Positions 25,730 to 36,932 of a DNA stretch of 64,000 bases are shown piece after piece (the first letter of the stretch is position 1; each line of letters begins with the position of its first letter). A program made the translations under genes and the position numbers. Source of the DNA: Diadema setosum (taxonomy: Eukaryota; Echinodermata; Echinoidea; Diadematoida; Diadematidae); NCBI RefSeq assembly GCF_964275005.1, contig NC_092692.1, positions 13,092,764 to 13,156,763 on the forward strand. Direction: 5' to 3'. The notes beneath the pieces were generated by a model. That model made no database searches and had not been told where the DNA came from. It worked only from the letters and a program-made list of their open reading frames with translations.

Positions 25730-26263
25730 TTACACAAAGTAGTACAGTGCATTTGATTTTTTTTTCTTTTTACTGCCTGGTAATGATAAGTAAACGCACT
25801 TCCATGATCCAAAGTGACTGAAAGAAAAATGAAAACAGCTGGAAAAGAACCCGACTAAAGTCGGGTCTAGCAGCAAAAGTAAAATTTCGTCACCAACTAG
25901 CTGAGTAACATCGTATTTGCCATCAATCATCATTCCCATGAAATTACGTCGAGCTTGCAACGATGTTGAAGAACGCTTAAGTGCATAAAACAGAGGTATA
26001 ACGGCAAATGGCAACAGCCCTTGATTATCATTCGCGTATTTTTCAAAACTTGACTCTCGACTGCTCCATCGTTCTCCCGAGTGGATTATCTCACCCGGAG
26101 ATGAGGGTGGCCGCGGATGAAGTAGATGCTTGCATGAGGGGATGGGGGTGATAAAAAGAGCATCGGGCGTACTATTAGCTCGGTTCAATATGGATTGTGT
26201 GACGGTCCGAGTAAACGAAGTTTCCCCTTTTCGCCTATCATTGTGACCTGACCGGATACTCAT
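25730..26263 (-). CDS. Orphan ORF of 177 codons, unrecognised
   Basis: It starts at a true ATG (MSIRSGHNDRRKGETSFTR) and has no stop for 177 codons, the longest frame in the window not explained by the LINE or by a repeat. The middle, roughly residues 60-130, has mixed composition (PPSSPGEIIHSGERWSSRES, MGMMIDGKYDVTQLVGDE); the last 50 residues are low complexity and end in a Lys run. The local DNA is richer in G+C. It could be a single-exon or terminal-exon gene, a conserved regulatory island that happens to be open, or chance. No family recognised. Confidence 0.25.
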   Translation of the reverse strand: MSIRSGHNDRRKGETSFTRTVTQSILNRANSTPDALFITPIPSCKHLLHPRPPSSPGEIIHSGERWSSRESSFEKYANDNQGLLPFAVIPLFYALKRSSTSLQARRNFMGMMIDGKYDVTQLVGDEILLLLLDPTLVGFFSSCFHFSFSHFGSWKCVYLSLPGSKKKKKSNALYYFV

Positions 26264-26335
26264 ACAATAACCCTAGTTGAAGCCCTTGAGCAAGAAAATA
26301 TGCAATACGTCAGGGATTACATATACAATCCAAAA

Positions 26336-26378
26336 GAAAAAAAAAAAAACAACAACAACAACAACAACAACAAAAAAC
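26336..26378. repeat. A run and (CAA)n microsatellite
   Basis: An A homopolymer is followed by about eight CAA units. Confidence 0.9.
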
Positions 26379-26939
26379 AGACTGAGCAATTCAGGAACAC
26401 TTCGAAGTCATTATAATCCAAATGGATGATCATTGTCAGCAGCTTCGAACAAACTGTTCTGCTGTTGTTATTTTTTTTCAGTGGACCGCCAATTAATCTA
26501 TTTATTAACATCTCTGTCTGCCCTTCTGTCAGTCATAGATCGTAAAAGTATTTTCATAATTCCTTTATTGCTCCTGCTGGTAAGAGAAAAGATGAAGATA
26601 TGGAACTTCGCCATTTTTAACACCGTTCCTGTTGCTTGATTTTCATCGTTTTCCACAGATGTTAGACATTTAGTATCACATTTCACAAAACGAAGCATGC
26701 AGCAATAGGCCTATAACTAAAAGAAAAACAATCACACTCGCAGAAAACTGCAAAGAAAGAAGAACGATACTCAGAATAAGATGATATATTATGAAAAAGA
26801 AGAAGGGAGAGAAGAAAAAGACGAGATTGACAATGAAAAAAAAAAGTGAACGGTATATAGATGATATCAATTTTCCATCCATATCGAGCCATCTCATTTC
26901 CTGAGCGGGTGATTTCCCGCTTCGGAATCAAAGTACGCG

Positions 26940-27400
26940 TTGGAAAGAGGGGAGCGAGAATGGGGGGGGGGGGGTACTCTCACCTCCCTGGTATAGGGAA
27001 GCGAGGGTACAGCGAATGTAGTACAGAGAAACCAAGGGAAGGAAAGTACAGTATTAAAAAAGAAAAGGGGAGGATGGCAAATTTTGGGAGGGTCTCAAAG
27101 GGAGGAGAATTAAGTAACAAAGTGGATAGAGTGTATCCAAGGGAGGCGGCGTCACCACTGGAGAGAACAGGGGAGCAGGGGTGTCAAGGGAGATGAGAGC
27201 ATAGTAGTATATGAAGGAGTACAGTGTAACCACGGGTGGGGCGAGTAACCAAGGGAATGGAGAGTCACCTTAATGGAGGAGTTTGGAACAGAGGGGGCAA
27301 TGTCCTAACGAAAGGGGGGATAGGGGATGGAAAAACTGGAAGTGAAGTGCAAAGAAGAAGACTGTGCCAAAGGAGGGACGGGTATCGGAAGGAAGAGAGG
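26940..27400. repeat. Degenerate purine-rich minisatellite
   Basis: Variants of GTAACCAAGGGAGG recur near 27028, 27134, 27184, 27230, 27248, 27308 and 27365, at irregular spacing of about 50 bp. The plus strand is strongly biased to A and G over the whole stretch. The short open frames here follow from this bias. Confidence 0.55.
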
Positions 27401-27403
27401 GAA

Positions 27404-27917
27404 TTAAAGAACAAGTTCACCAACATGTGAAATGAGAGAATGCAGCAATATTAGTAGAACACAGTGAAAATTCGAAGAAAATCAGACATCAATCTGTTCA
27501 AAAGTTATGAATTTTTGTTAGTTTCTGTGTAGTCACTTACGTATGATATAAGGAAAATATTTTGAAAATTACACAAAATTTTATTCTTTGAAAAAGTACA
27601 CGTTCACTGATGTATGTTGAGGGTAATATTATGTCCCCTGCCTTCTAAAAGATGCAAGTCAAGTGCTCTTTTTAACATGCGCGAAAAGTGAAAATATATT
27701 TAATTTTGTTATGTTTTCTTTATATCGTTCTACACATGAGTCATCACATGGTGTAGTAGTCTTCTCATCAAGCGATGGTGGCACTGAATTGAAAGTTCAA
27801 AAATTCACAATTTTTTAACAGATTGTCCGATTTTCCTCAAATTTTCACTGATTGTGTTTTATTAACATTGCTGCATTCTCTCACGTGAATATGAAGTTGA
27901 ACTATCTCATCCTTTAA
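27404..27917. mobile_element. TTAA foldback MITE, copy 2
   Basis: It is bounded by TTAA on both sides. The arms share GAGAGAATGCAGC, AAAATCAGAC and AAAAGTTATGAATTTT with the 46434 copy, and the same central TCCCCTGCCTTCTAAAAG. The arms are more diverged than in copy 1, so it is older. Confidence 0.78.
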
Positions 27918-27929
27918 GGATATAGGGAG

Positions 27930-28180
27930 GCTCCCGCTGAGGCGATCACAGCCATCGTTGGAGGAAGGGGTCTGATATAGATTCAAACTCATTGAAAATG
28001 GCGTGTATTTCTGCCCAATAATACGTGCCTTGGGGAAATTACGTGGCGATCACCGGGGAAATAAGAAAGTTGAAAACGTGCGCAAATTAGCTCTGAGGGT
28101 GTCAAACGGCGCCCAGCAGTTGCCCGCATTGGTTCGGTGTCTGTCACCGGTGTCTTGCTAGCTGGGGAGTTCATAGACTG
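27930..28180. promoter_or_regulatory. G+C-richer island, function unknown
   Basis: The stretch contains GCGATCACCGGGG, AAACGGCGCCCAGCAG and CTGTCACCGGTGTC, adjoining the right end of the second TTAA MITE. It has no recognisable protein. Confidence 0.22.
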
Positions 28181-29176
28181 AGTAGCAAGTTCAAATGTAC
28201 CATGAATTAATAATCAATCAAACAAACAAACAAATTAAAAAAAAAACATAAAAAAAGAACACGCGAGAAAAAAAAACTTTAAGAGCACTGATGGCATAAT
28301 TACAGCAATATTGTAGACAATATCATGGTGTGATGACTATAACCTTGAAGAGTGTAATCTTTCCCTTCTTATCATTGCACATAATTTATGTTCGAATTTT
28401 CTCTTCTAAAGGACTATATTCTAGTGCTGTATAAAGATACATAATTGCGCACACAAATGTAAACGTAAATTTACACATTATAATGCATGCCACCGTAGAA
28501 AATTTCACCAATTTTGATGAAAAAGATAAGAAGTATATTGCAGTTTTCCAATTTAACAGTCTAATGTTATCTAAACTGAATCGCTCTACGAGATAAGAAA
28601 CAAAAAACTATATTATATTTACTTACTTACGGAAACACAGTCAAACATGCTAACCTATACATCCGCCAAGAGAAACCAAAGATATCATTCGAAGACGGGA
28701 CGCATGTCTCGCTAGGTCTACCCATTCCTTAAAAAAAACAAACAAAGAAAAAAACATCTATGTATATAAACAAGAAGGGAGAAGCATCCCGCTGAGTACT
28801 TTTCGTTTTCTGCCTGAATGATAAAAACAAGAGCCCTTTTTGCTTCTTTTGACCGAGTGAATTTATAGCTTCTGAAAGAGCCTTTTTTTTTTGACGAGCA
28901 CTTTGAATCTCGGAAATCGTCTTCCAGACCATGACACGCCAAAGTGCACTCAACGCAAGCCTGCGTCACGACCTGTCACCCAACTCTGATGACTGAACAA
29001 AGACAGCGTATTCTGTTTGTTCCTTTTTGAAATCGTTATCCGACTTTACCATACAGGCGAGCAATCCCGATTCTTATCAACCTCTTTCGATCTTCATTCA
29101 TTTATTTCTGTATGACGTCTACCCAGTGCCTCTCACCAGCTCTTCCTATCTCTCTCTCCCATGTTATCATGATAAG
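28181..29176. other. Gene-free stretch
   Basis: A-rich patches near 28235-28280 and 28730-28755; no gene or element end was recognised. Confidence 0.55.
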
Positions 29177-29186
29177 AATAATAATG

Positions 29187-29233
<47 letters not shown>

Positions 29234-29243
29234 TATAACAATG

Positions 29244-29283
<40 letters not shown>

Positions 29284-29291
29284 TGATAATG

Positions 29292-29335
<44 letters not shown>

Positions 29336-29358
29336 CATAACAATGATAATAATGAAAA
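29177..29358. repeat. (AAT)n microsatellite
   Basis: AAT repeats with occasional GAT and AAC interruptions extend for about 180 bp. Poly-Asn and poly-Ile frames read from it are artefacts. Confidence 0.95.
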
Positions 29359-29679
29359 TGATATCAGCAGCAATAATAACTAATAGTACATCTTATAGCC
29401 ATTATTATATGCGTTTAATTGGTGCTCCATATATAAATTATCTTTTGGCTTTACTTGTCTATTTTACACAAACAAACAGGCATACTCATTATTTCCATTC
29501 AAGGTGGCAACAAACCTTGTTTACCTATATACCATGTAGGTTATTTAGATTAATTTATATTTCTATTTATCTCAGAACGGTTCAATTCCATTATTTCCCA
29601 AAATGATGATTTCCATCATTTTGACATTACAAATGGAGGCATATCATGCTGCCATGATGTCAAACATGATGATGACATT

Positions 29680-29752
29680 AAAAAAAAAAAAAAATGAATG
29701 AATGAATGAATGAATGAATGAATGAATGAATGAATGAATGAATGAATGAATG
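29680..29752. repeat. A run and (AATG)n microsatellite
   Basis: An A run of about 14 is followed by about 15 perfect AATG units. Confidence 0.95.
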
Positions 29753-30109
29753 ATTATAGTCATTAGCTGGTAAAACAGTAAGCAGTGAATGAGGACTCTT
29801 TTATTCAAACACGTGAGGGGTCAAAATACAAGACAATTAATGAGCGCATAATCAATAATTATACACGCATGTAATGATTGTGGTTATCAAGAGTAATAAA
29901 AGAAAAAGAAACCTATATGTCATCATACAACAATGCATTTGTATTGTGCTATTTTACAAGTATTTTAGACAGCAAAGTACACACATAGCCCTACCCCAAA
30001 TAGCTGAATATGCAGTGATGGACTATTGCTATGTATATAATTATTGTGATGTCTTTTTCACTCAAATTTATCCAGAATGGAAAGAGTTGTTTGTGTGTCT
30101 ACATGATAG

Positions 30110-30168
30110 TGTATGTGTGTGTGTGTGTGTGTAGATAATCATATTGTGTATATATATATATATATATA
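30110..30168. repeat. (GT)n and (TA)n microsatellites
   Basis: A GT repeat (about 30112-30133) is followed, after GATAATCATATTG, by a TA repeat. Confidence 0.9.
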
Positions 30169-30899
30169 ATTATATTATGTAACTATACATTTATAGGTTT
30201 CTACATATGTGACTACATTTACATGTGCATTTACATAAATCAACATAAATTATGTGTTTCATTATCTGGCCAGCCAGCTATCTTTCTTACTTCCTGTCAT
30301 TCTGCGTTTTAATGTTTATTTTTATTATCATTAATGTCCCATTCCTCTTTTCCGTTTGTTTTATGACTGCTCTCATAGGGCCTAATAAGCATTATTTTCA
30401 GTGTTTTCTATATACCTCCTGTCTCTTTCATCATTGTCTCGTATTGGGTCTTTTTTTTTTTAATCTCTAAATTTCTTTTCTTTCTTTGTCTGTGTCTGGT
30501 TTTTATTTCATCGCATAGGATGAATAATGTATACAGATGATTCGACACTAAACATGGCAAGAAGTAATACTCCGCATACGTTTAACAGATTGAGCTATGC
30601 AGTTATTGTGTCATGCTAATCTCATAATTCAAAGGTAACGGTATCATCAGCGGTCTCTTTCTTTCAGATAATGACGAATGATATTTGACGTGAACGATTT
30701 GAAATTGATAGTGGACATTACACGTATTTGGGTCAAGCAACTCTTTACTGTCAATACCTCATTTCGCCTCTGGACAATAGAAAAAGAAGGAAAAAAAAAA
30801 AGATAAACTACATCGCAAGCAGCCCCTAGCCATCCCTTTAACCTTCTTTCTTCAGGCTGGTGCTTGTAATGGCTATTGGATTGACATAATAGCTGTCAA

Positions 30900-31400
30900 A
30901 TTTGACGCGGCTAGGACGTGACCGCTGCGAGACGAATCACCGCGTTTTATGGTTTTCTATGGGGGCAATGCCGCTGGTCAAGAGGTGTGGAAGTGGCCAC
31001 CGGCTGCATACTGCGGTACAAGAACAAAACTTAAAGCCGCAGCTCATCAAATGAAAAATCGAGCAGGGCCGTGTTTGGTGAAAGTATCACGGGAAAATGA
31101 AATAATGGGGTCGTAGAGGATGGAGTAATTTAGAAACGCGAGAAAGTCACGCCGTCTCCGAGCCGACTCTGCAATGCAAAAGCATTGCCGTTTGATCGTA
31201 GTTGGCCTCTGATGCCGCGCGTGATTAACACAGCGCGCCCGCCCGGAGCGCGAGCGTGCGAATGCGATTAAAAGCTCTCCCACTGTACATCAGCATCTTC
31301 GCACAGCTCGTCCCGGTTCACCTTTGGCGCCTTCGGACCTCGCAGCTTGACGTATTGGAGAATTTCACACACCATCGATCTGCATTTTGGCTAACGGTGG
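30900..31400. promoter_or_regulatory. G+C-richer island with CpG-dense core
   Basis: The core near 31200-31270 reads CCGCGCGTGATTAACACAGC then GCGCCCGCCCGGAGCGCGAG, the most CpG-dense point outside repeats. A minus-strand 78-codon frame with Arg-rich sequence crosses it and is not recognised. A CpG-rich promoter or enhancer is plausible. Confidence 0.3.
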
Positions 31401-32107
31401 ATAGTACGGTGCATCGTGATTGAAAAAACACGAGGAAATTACATAAAACTCTCCCCCACACCTTCAAAAGACATCAATATTACGGTGACGCCACCTGGAC
31501 GCGTGTGTATTTATGCACTAGTGTGTGTGCGTGTGTGGGCATGTGTGCGCGTGTACGTTTGATGTAGTCCCTATGAATAATCATTGTAAGCAACGCCATC
31601 TTAACATGGTAGGCCTACTTTAAATTTGTCTTCTAAAACGAATATGTGTTCTCACTTGTACGTGTAAGTAGCTCATCTTGACTTGTGTGTAAATGATTTC
31701 CAGCAGTAATAATCGGAGTAGGCCTACTTTCTGATCGGCACTTCCGTGATTAATTATTGTTCATCTTCGGTTTTTTACTGGTTTGGTCTTCGATGACATC
31801 GCAAATATCAATAATCCATCATATTGATTTTCACTGACACACTGTAATGTACATGTTTTTTTTTTATGAAAGGGAACAGAGAGACGTTTTCCTATCGATA
31901 GAGTTAAATATTCATGGAAAACATATTATATGAAGAACCCGAGACACATTATTTTCCATGTTCAAACAGGTTTTGCACTGAAACAACATGTCTTAAAAAG
32001 TTAACCAAAAAGATGCTCTCAAATTAGGAAAAAATAATCAAACAGGAGTCTATGTTTATAGACTAAAATTGATATTGATATGTAGGCTCTACTTGTATAA
32101 TGTATTA

Positions 32108-33277
32108 TATAGGTTTTCCCGCCCAATTTCATCAGATTTGAATTCCAATTAATGAAAAGGCGTTCAAATTCAAACGGTTTTGGTCACTGTTCTACTCTCA
32201 CGGTTCATTTTAATTCTTAGAGCATTCAATTTCATTTCATGTCATTCCTTTTAGATTTTATTTCATTCAATTTAGAGAGAAAATCATTCAATTCACCTAC
32301 TCAAACTTGGCATTCATATAATTTCGCGCCAGCTGGAAAGACATTCAAATTCGTTGCAAATACCAGTTTCAATTTCATATGAGGAACACAACTTCGCACT
32401 TTGAACGTTCGAATTCAATCAACATACACACCTTCTACGGGCCTTTTTTCACTGTCATACGAGTGGGTGATACAATTTCATTTTTATTTCAGAGTCTCAT
32501 TTGATTTTCTTAATTGTTACAGTATTACATGTATATCTTTCCTGTTGACCCTTCTGTCACTTTCAATTCATCCCTAACAGTATGGATGTAAATAGGAAAT
32601 AGCCATATCCCAGAATATCTTAGTGGTCCTATACGTCCAAATCCATTTTGATTCCATTCCTTAGTTCCCCGTGTCCATATCATAAGTTGCTGCAATTTGA
32701 TCAGCTGTAGATAGACCTATTTCACCAAAGGGTTTTATCGCCAGTTTTGCTGGTTGTCAAGGTCATGCTTCATCCACTAATTCTGTCCGTATTCGAGATG
32801 TTCACGCATACTCTGTAATGTAGCAGCGGCTAAAATCGTGCATGAACAAAGTTTAAAATATGTGTTTGAAAGTGGGGTTATACGAGCTATTAGCTAGTAT
32901 GATTCATAAGTCACATTTCGAGGTATATAAGCTTGCATATTCAAACAGCTAAGTAACTACAAAGAATAAAAGCAACAACGAAAAAGACTGTCCATACTTT
33001 GTAGTTGTTTGCCTTATCGTGAATTTGAATTCTTTAACGCTCTCCACGGCGGTGCTGTTGCGAATTTAAATGCGTTGCACTTGCATTTTTAATTTGAATG
33101 CCCTTTTTACACTCTTGTGTGAAAAACTCATGAAATCGCATGCTGATGAAATTAAATGAATGAACTAGTTACCTTTTTAAATGTCGATCTCGGTGATCAT
33201 TCAAATTCACTCGAACTTGAATGACAGCGTCGTTAAACCGAATGCAAATCCGATGAAATTGGGCGGGAAAACCTATA
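32108..33277. mobile_element. TATAGG foldback element, copy 1 (1170 bp)
   Basis: TIRs TATAGGTTTTCCCGCCCAAT at the left and TTGGGCGGGAAAACCTATA at the right continue as ATTTCATC / GATGAAAT pairs. The interior repeats CATTCAAATTC and CATTCAATTTC on the left and GAATTTGAATG on the right at near-regular spacing. It is the same family and length as the copy at 44137. No coding capacity was seen. Confidence 0.85.
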
Positions 33278-33739
33278 ACTTTCATAACAATTCAAAAAGA
33301 CGCAGACAAGCACGTTTTTCAAACATTAAGTATGTCACATAATATCACGGGAAGGTGCACTCTGCCTCTCTTCCATGCTGATCGATCTCGGATGATGCAA
33401 GGAATTAATATTCATAGCAACAACGACGTCTCCAATATTGCAAAAACACACACTATATTAATCATGCCCTCGATGCCTGCTCAATCTAATTCTATCAATC
33501 ATAAGTTTTCTTATCAATTTCTTTGCTTCGTTTACGTGACTTTCCTTATACAGAAACGATGAAGGATTCACCGGAATAGATGACAACACTGGAGGTCGCA
33601 TTTCCTATGTATCACCGCACATTGAACTTTCATTTCCAGTCATTTTTTATCTCTCTTTCGCTCTCCCTCTCCCTCAATCCCTTTCTCTACCCCCCCCCCC
33701 CCCTTCCTCTCACTTTTTTTTTCCCGGTAGAAACGACTT

Positions 33740-34110
33740 TAGTCGTTAGTGGCACTCTAAAGTGCATGCACTTGGCAGCGAAGGTTACCACATGCAGGGG
33801 CGCGAAAACAGCGGACATCGCGCAGTCTCATTTTGATATACCAAAGAAATCCAAGTTATGCCCCCAATCTGCCTAAATCTCCGCACAATATGTGCATGGC
33901 GTCCCATTGATGCATTCCGACCAAACCAAAATTGCTTTCTACTTTTGCTTGAGGAATAATGGCGTCAAGGCTCCATACCCGTACATTTCCCACAAAGCAT
34001 CGGATGACTATAAAAGTGAGTCCAACCACGGACTTGTTAAAACTGCACTTAATGTCCTTACACCCCTCTCCCAATTAAGTAAAATCTTTTCTCCGTTGAA
34101 TATGCAGAAA
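33740..34110. promoter_or_regulatory. Mixed-composition stretch with TATA-like motif
   Basis: Open frames overlap on both strands through here, and GACTATAAAAGTGAG at about 34008 resembles a TATA box on the plus strand. GGGGCGCGAAAACAGCGGAC lies upstream near 33797. There is no recognisable product. Confidence 0.2.
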
Positions 34111-34527
34111 ATTCTTTTATCGTCCCGAAAAACCTGAAAATGTGTTTCCGACCTGCAGAAACGGTCTAAATAATCTACTTTCTTCTTTTCGGACACATTC
34201 TTTTTTTGACACGTCCCACAAGGACAGAAAAGCAATCACAGATAAAGTATGTGGGTGAGAGCCATATTTACAAAGCCCTGTATATATAGTTCTTTTTTTT
34301 TCCTATCCTTTCTTCTTTGATATTCGCGTTTGAGATGCCGTGTGGAATGCGAGCAGTCTTCTATCGTGCCCATTGGAGGATTTGCGCAGGGACTATCCTA
34401 GGTTTTCACGAGTCATATCGGTGGAGATCAAATTTAAAGATGCTTCTGATCCTGGATGATTACCTCTATACATTCTCCATCTATAATTATCATCCGAGTG
34501 CAATTCTTGTCGATATCTTCACAGTGA

Positions 34528-34561
34528 GTAAACAAACAAACAAACAAACAAACAAACAAAA
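34528..34561. repeat. (CAAA)n microsatellite
   Basis: About eight perfect AAAC units. Confidence 0.9.
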
Positions 34562-35073
34562 ACATTCGAATGACTTCAATAAACAGAGTAAAATCAGACG
34601 AAAAGATCTGACAAAATTTCGTCCATATCGAACTACAATCGAGGTGAGAAATTCTTGGAATTTGAAGGTGGTATATAACATTCTCATCAAATTGTGATAC
34701 CATTCGCAGCCACTTGTGCATATTTATAGCTGATGTGATGTCAACACACAACCTCCCCATTGATATTTTTTTCCTTTCACGTCAGATCTTGTGAGTAAAG
34801 GTCAATGAGAGAATGTCCTGTGGTGTCGTAAAGACCATAACCTCATTTAAACTTCATTACCCGTGCATGGTTACTATACTATTTCATACACACGCATACA
34901 ATTTGAAATTCCGTTACTTTCTTATTCCACACTTTGGTTCAATTTTGATAAACCCTCTGCCTTATTTTACTCTATTTACTGCTGCCAGTTGTACATGGTG
35001 TGAAATACTCGTATAATGTTTCATGATCTAAAAAAAACAAGGAAAAGTAGAAATCACGCGGTGCGTAATATAT

Positions 35074-36124
35074 GTCCCCGCCGGAAGCAGCATTTAGTAG
35101 CAAAATGTACAATATAGGTAAAAAGATCAAGGTCAAAGGTCAAAATTCTATGTAGAAGATTTGAAGCCCTCACCTAGTGCCATTACATAAAGCAAACGGA
35201 ATCGAAATCGGGTTAGAAATAGCGAAGGAGTAGCATTTTGTAGCCAATGTACAATATAGGTAAAAAAAAAATCAAGGTCAAAGGTCAAAGAAGTCAAAGG
35301 TCAAAATTCTGTGTAGCAGTTTTGAAGCCCTCACCTAGTGCCATCACATAAAGGAAACGGAATCGAAATCGGGTTAGAAATGGCGAAGGAGTAGCATTTG
35401 GTAGCAAAATGTACAATACAGGTCAAAAATCAAGGTCAAAGGTCAAAGAAGTCAAAGGTCAAAATTCTGTGTAGAAGTTTTGAAGCCCTCACCTAGTGTC
35501 ATCACATAAAGCAAACGGAATTGAAATTGGGTTACAAATGGCGAAGGAGTAGCATTTTGTAGCAAAATGTACAATATAGGTTAAAAATCAAGGTCAAAGG
35601 TCAAAGAAGTCAAAGGTCAAAATTCTGTGTAGAAGTTTTGAAGCCCTCACCTAGTGTCATCACATAAAGGAAACGGAATCAAAATCGGGTTAGAAATGGC
35701 GAAGGAGTAGCATTTTGTAGGCAATGTGCAATATAGGTCAAAAATCAAGGTCAAAGGTCAAAGAAGTCAAAGGTCAAAATTCTGTGTAGAAGTTTTGAAG
35801 CCCTCACCTAGTGCCATCATATAAAGCAAACGGAATCAAAATCGGGTTAGAAATGGCGAAGGAGTAGCATTTTGAAGCAAAATGTACAATATAGGTCAAA
35901 GGTCAAGGTCAAAGGTCACAACTGAAATTCTGTATAGAAGTTTCAAAGCTCCCATGTAGTGCTATCATATAAAGCAAACAGAATCAAAATCGGGTTAGAA
36001 ATGGCGAAGGAGTAGCATTTTGAACATTTTGATCACACACGGACGCACGGACAGACGGACACACGGACACACACACGTACGGAGCCCGTTTCATAGTCCC
36101 CTGCTCGAACTCGTTCGGCGGGGA

Positions 36125-36125
<1 letters not shown>
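35074..36125. mobile_element. 1.05 kb TIR element made of AGGTCA-rich repeats
   Basis: The inverted ends are GTCCCCGCCG (left) and CGGCGGGGAC (right). Between them are about six direct units of about 160 bp, each with GTAGCAAAATGTACAATATA, one or two AGGTCAAAGGTCA motifs, AGAAGTTTTGAAGCCCTCAC and ATCGGGTTAGAAATGGCGAA. A CGGACAGACGGACAC tract lies near 36040-36080. A 40-base A run follows the right end directly. Confidence 0.85.
35090..36025. repeat. 160-bp tandem repeats with AGGTCA direct repeats
   Basis: Unit landmarks GTAGCATTT(T)G recur near 35087, 35230, 35390, 35548, 35707, 35866 and 36013. Copies differ by scattered substitutions and by loss or gain of one AGGTCA block. Confidence 0.9.

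Positions 36126-36165
<40 letters not shown>
36126..36165. repeat. Poly(A) run of about 40
   Basis: An uninterrupted A run directly abuts the right terminal repeat of the AGGTCA-array element. Confidence 0.95.
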
Positions 36166-36167
<2 letters not shown>

Positions 36168-36514
36168 TCAATTAATTCTTGTGCTGATTTGGAGGGGCGC
36201 CAGCGAGCGATCGCATGCAGACAACAAGCGCATTGCGAGATCACAAAGTCGGCAAAGCAATATTCCTCTTTTCCAGCAAAAAGACCCCTCCTGGTAAAGT
36301 TTCAGTCCTTCCAAAATAAAAGTGTAAAAAAAAAGTCACAACTACAGTTCAATGATAATAAACTTGCGTGACAACTTCCATCGGGTATAATCATAAACAC
36401 TATTGACAAACACCTTTCAAAAACACTGAATAGAGAATATGGTAAGATGACAACTGACATATTAACTTGATATGAGAGAGTGAAAAAAAAAAATGAAAGC
36501 AAGATCTTCCATGC

Positions 36515-36658
36515 AATAATGAAGATTCAAATTCAAATTAGTGTTGATCCCCATTCACATGTAACAAATTTTTAGTTTAATTTAGTTGTATATGTCCTTG
36601 TATTTTTATGTATTTTATGATGAATGAAATAAACTGAACTGAACTGAATAATGAAGAT
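36515..36658 (+). mobile_element. Short non-LTR 3' end insertion with 12-bp target duplication
   Basis: AATAATGAAGAT is present at 36515-36526 and again at 36647-36658. The 120 bp between end in ATGAAATAAACTGAACTGAA, an AATAAA-like signal and ACTGA tail. This is the signature of a severely 5'-truncated LINE or a SINE of the microsatellite-tailed (CR1/L2-like) type. Confidence 0.82.
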
Positions 36659-36771
36659 ACTGGGCTGATAATAAAGCATTAAGGAAAAAGATTACTTTGT
36701 ACCCTTCAGCTAAAATGTGAATACTAATATATCGCATCTTGAACTATACAAGAGTTTCGCGTCGGCATTTA

Positions 36772-36932
36772 ATAATAGGGAGCTTTAGATTTTAGACGCG
36801 CGGACGTTCAAAGAGAAAAAAACATGATCTGAGCGTGCGCAGTAACTTGATCCGCGCTACTGCGCACGCTCAGATCATGTTTTTTTTTCTCTTTGAACGT
36901 CCGCGCGTCTAAAATCTAAAGCTCCCTATTAT
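36772..36932. repeat. Near-perfect 160-bp hairpin (MITE-like)
   Basis: Arms of about 73 bp are practically identical: ATAATAGGGAGCTTTAGAT, GACGCGCGGACGTTCAAAG and TGATCTGAGCGTGCGCAGTA recur inverted; the only visible difference is homopolymer length. The loop is about 13 bp (36845-36857). Left and right ends are ATAATAGGG / CCCTATTAT. It is probably a very young MITE, or a structured non-coding element. Confidence 0.85.

Noticed and set aside
29027-29606. Poly-Asn and poly-Ile ORFs.
   Set aside because: They are translations of the AAT microsatellite.
35090-36025. CRISPR-like regular repeats.
   Set aside because: Units are contiguous 160-bp tandem copies without unique spacers, inside a TIR element in a eukaryotic genome.
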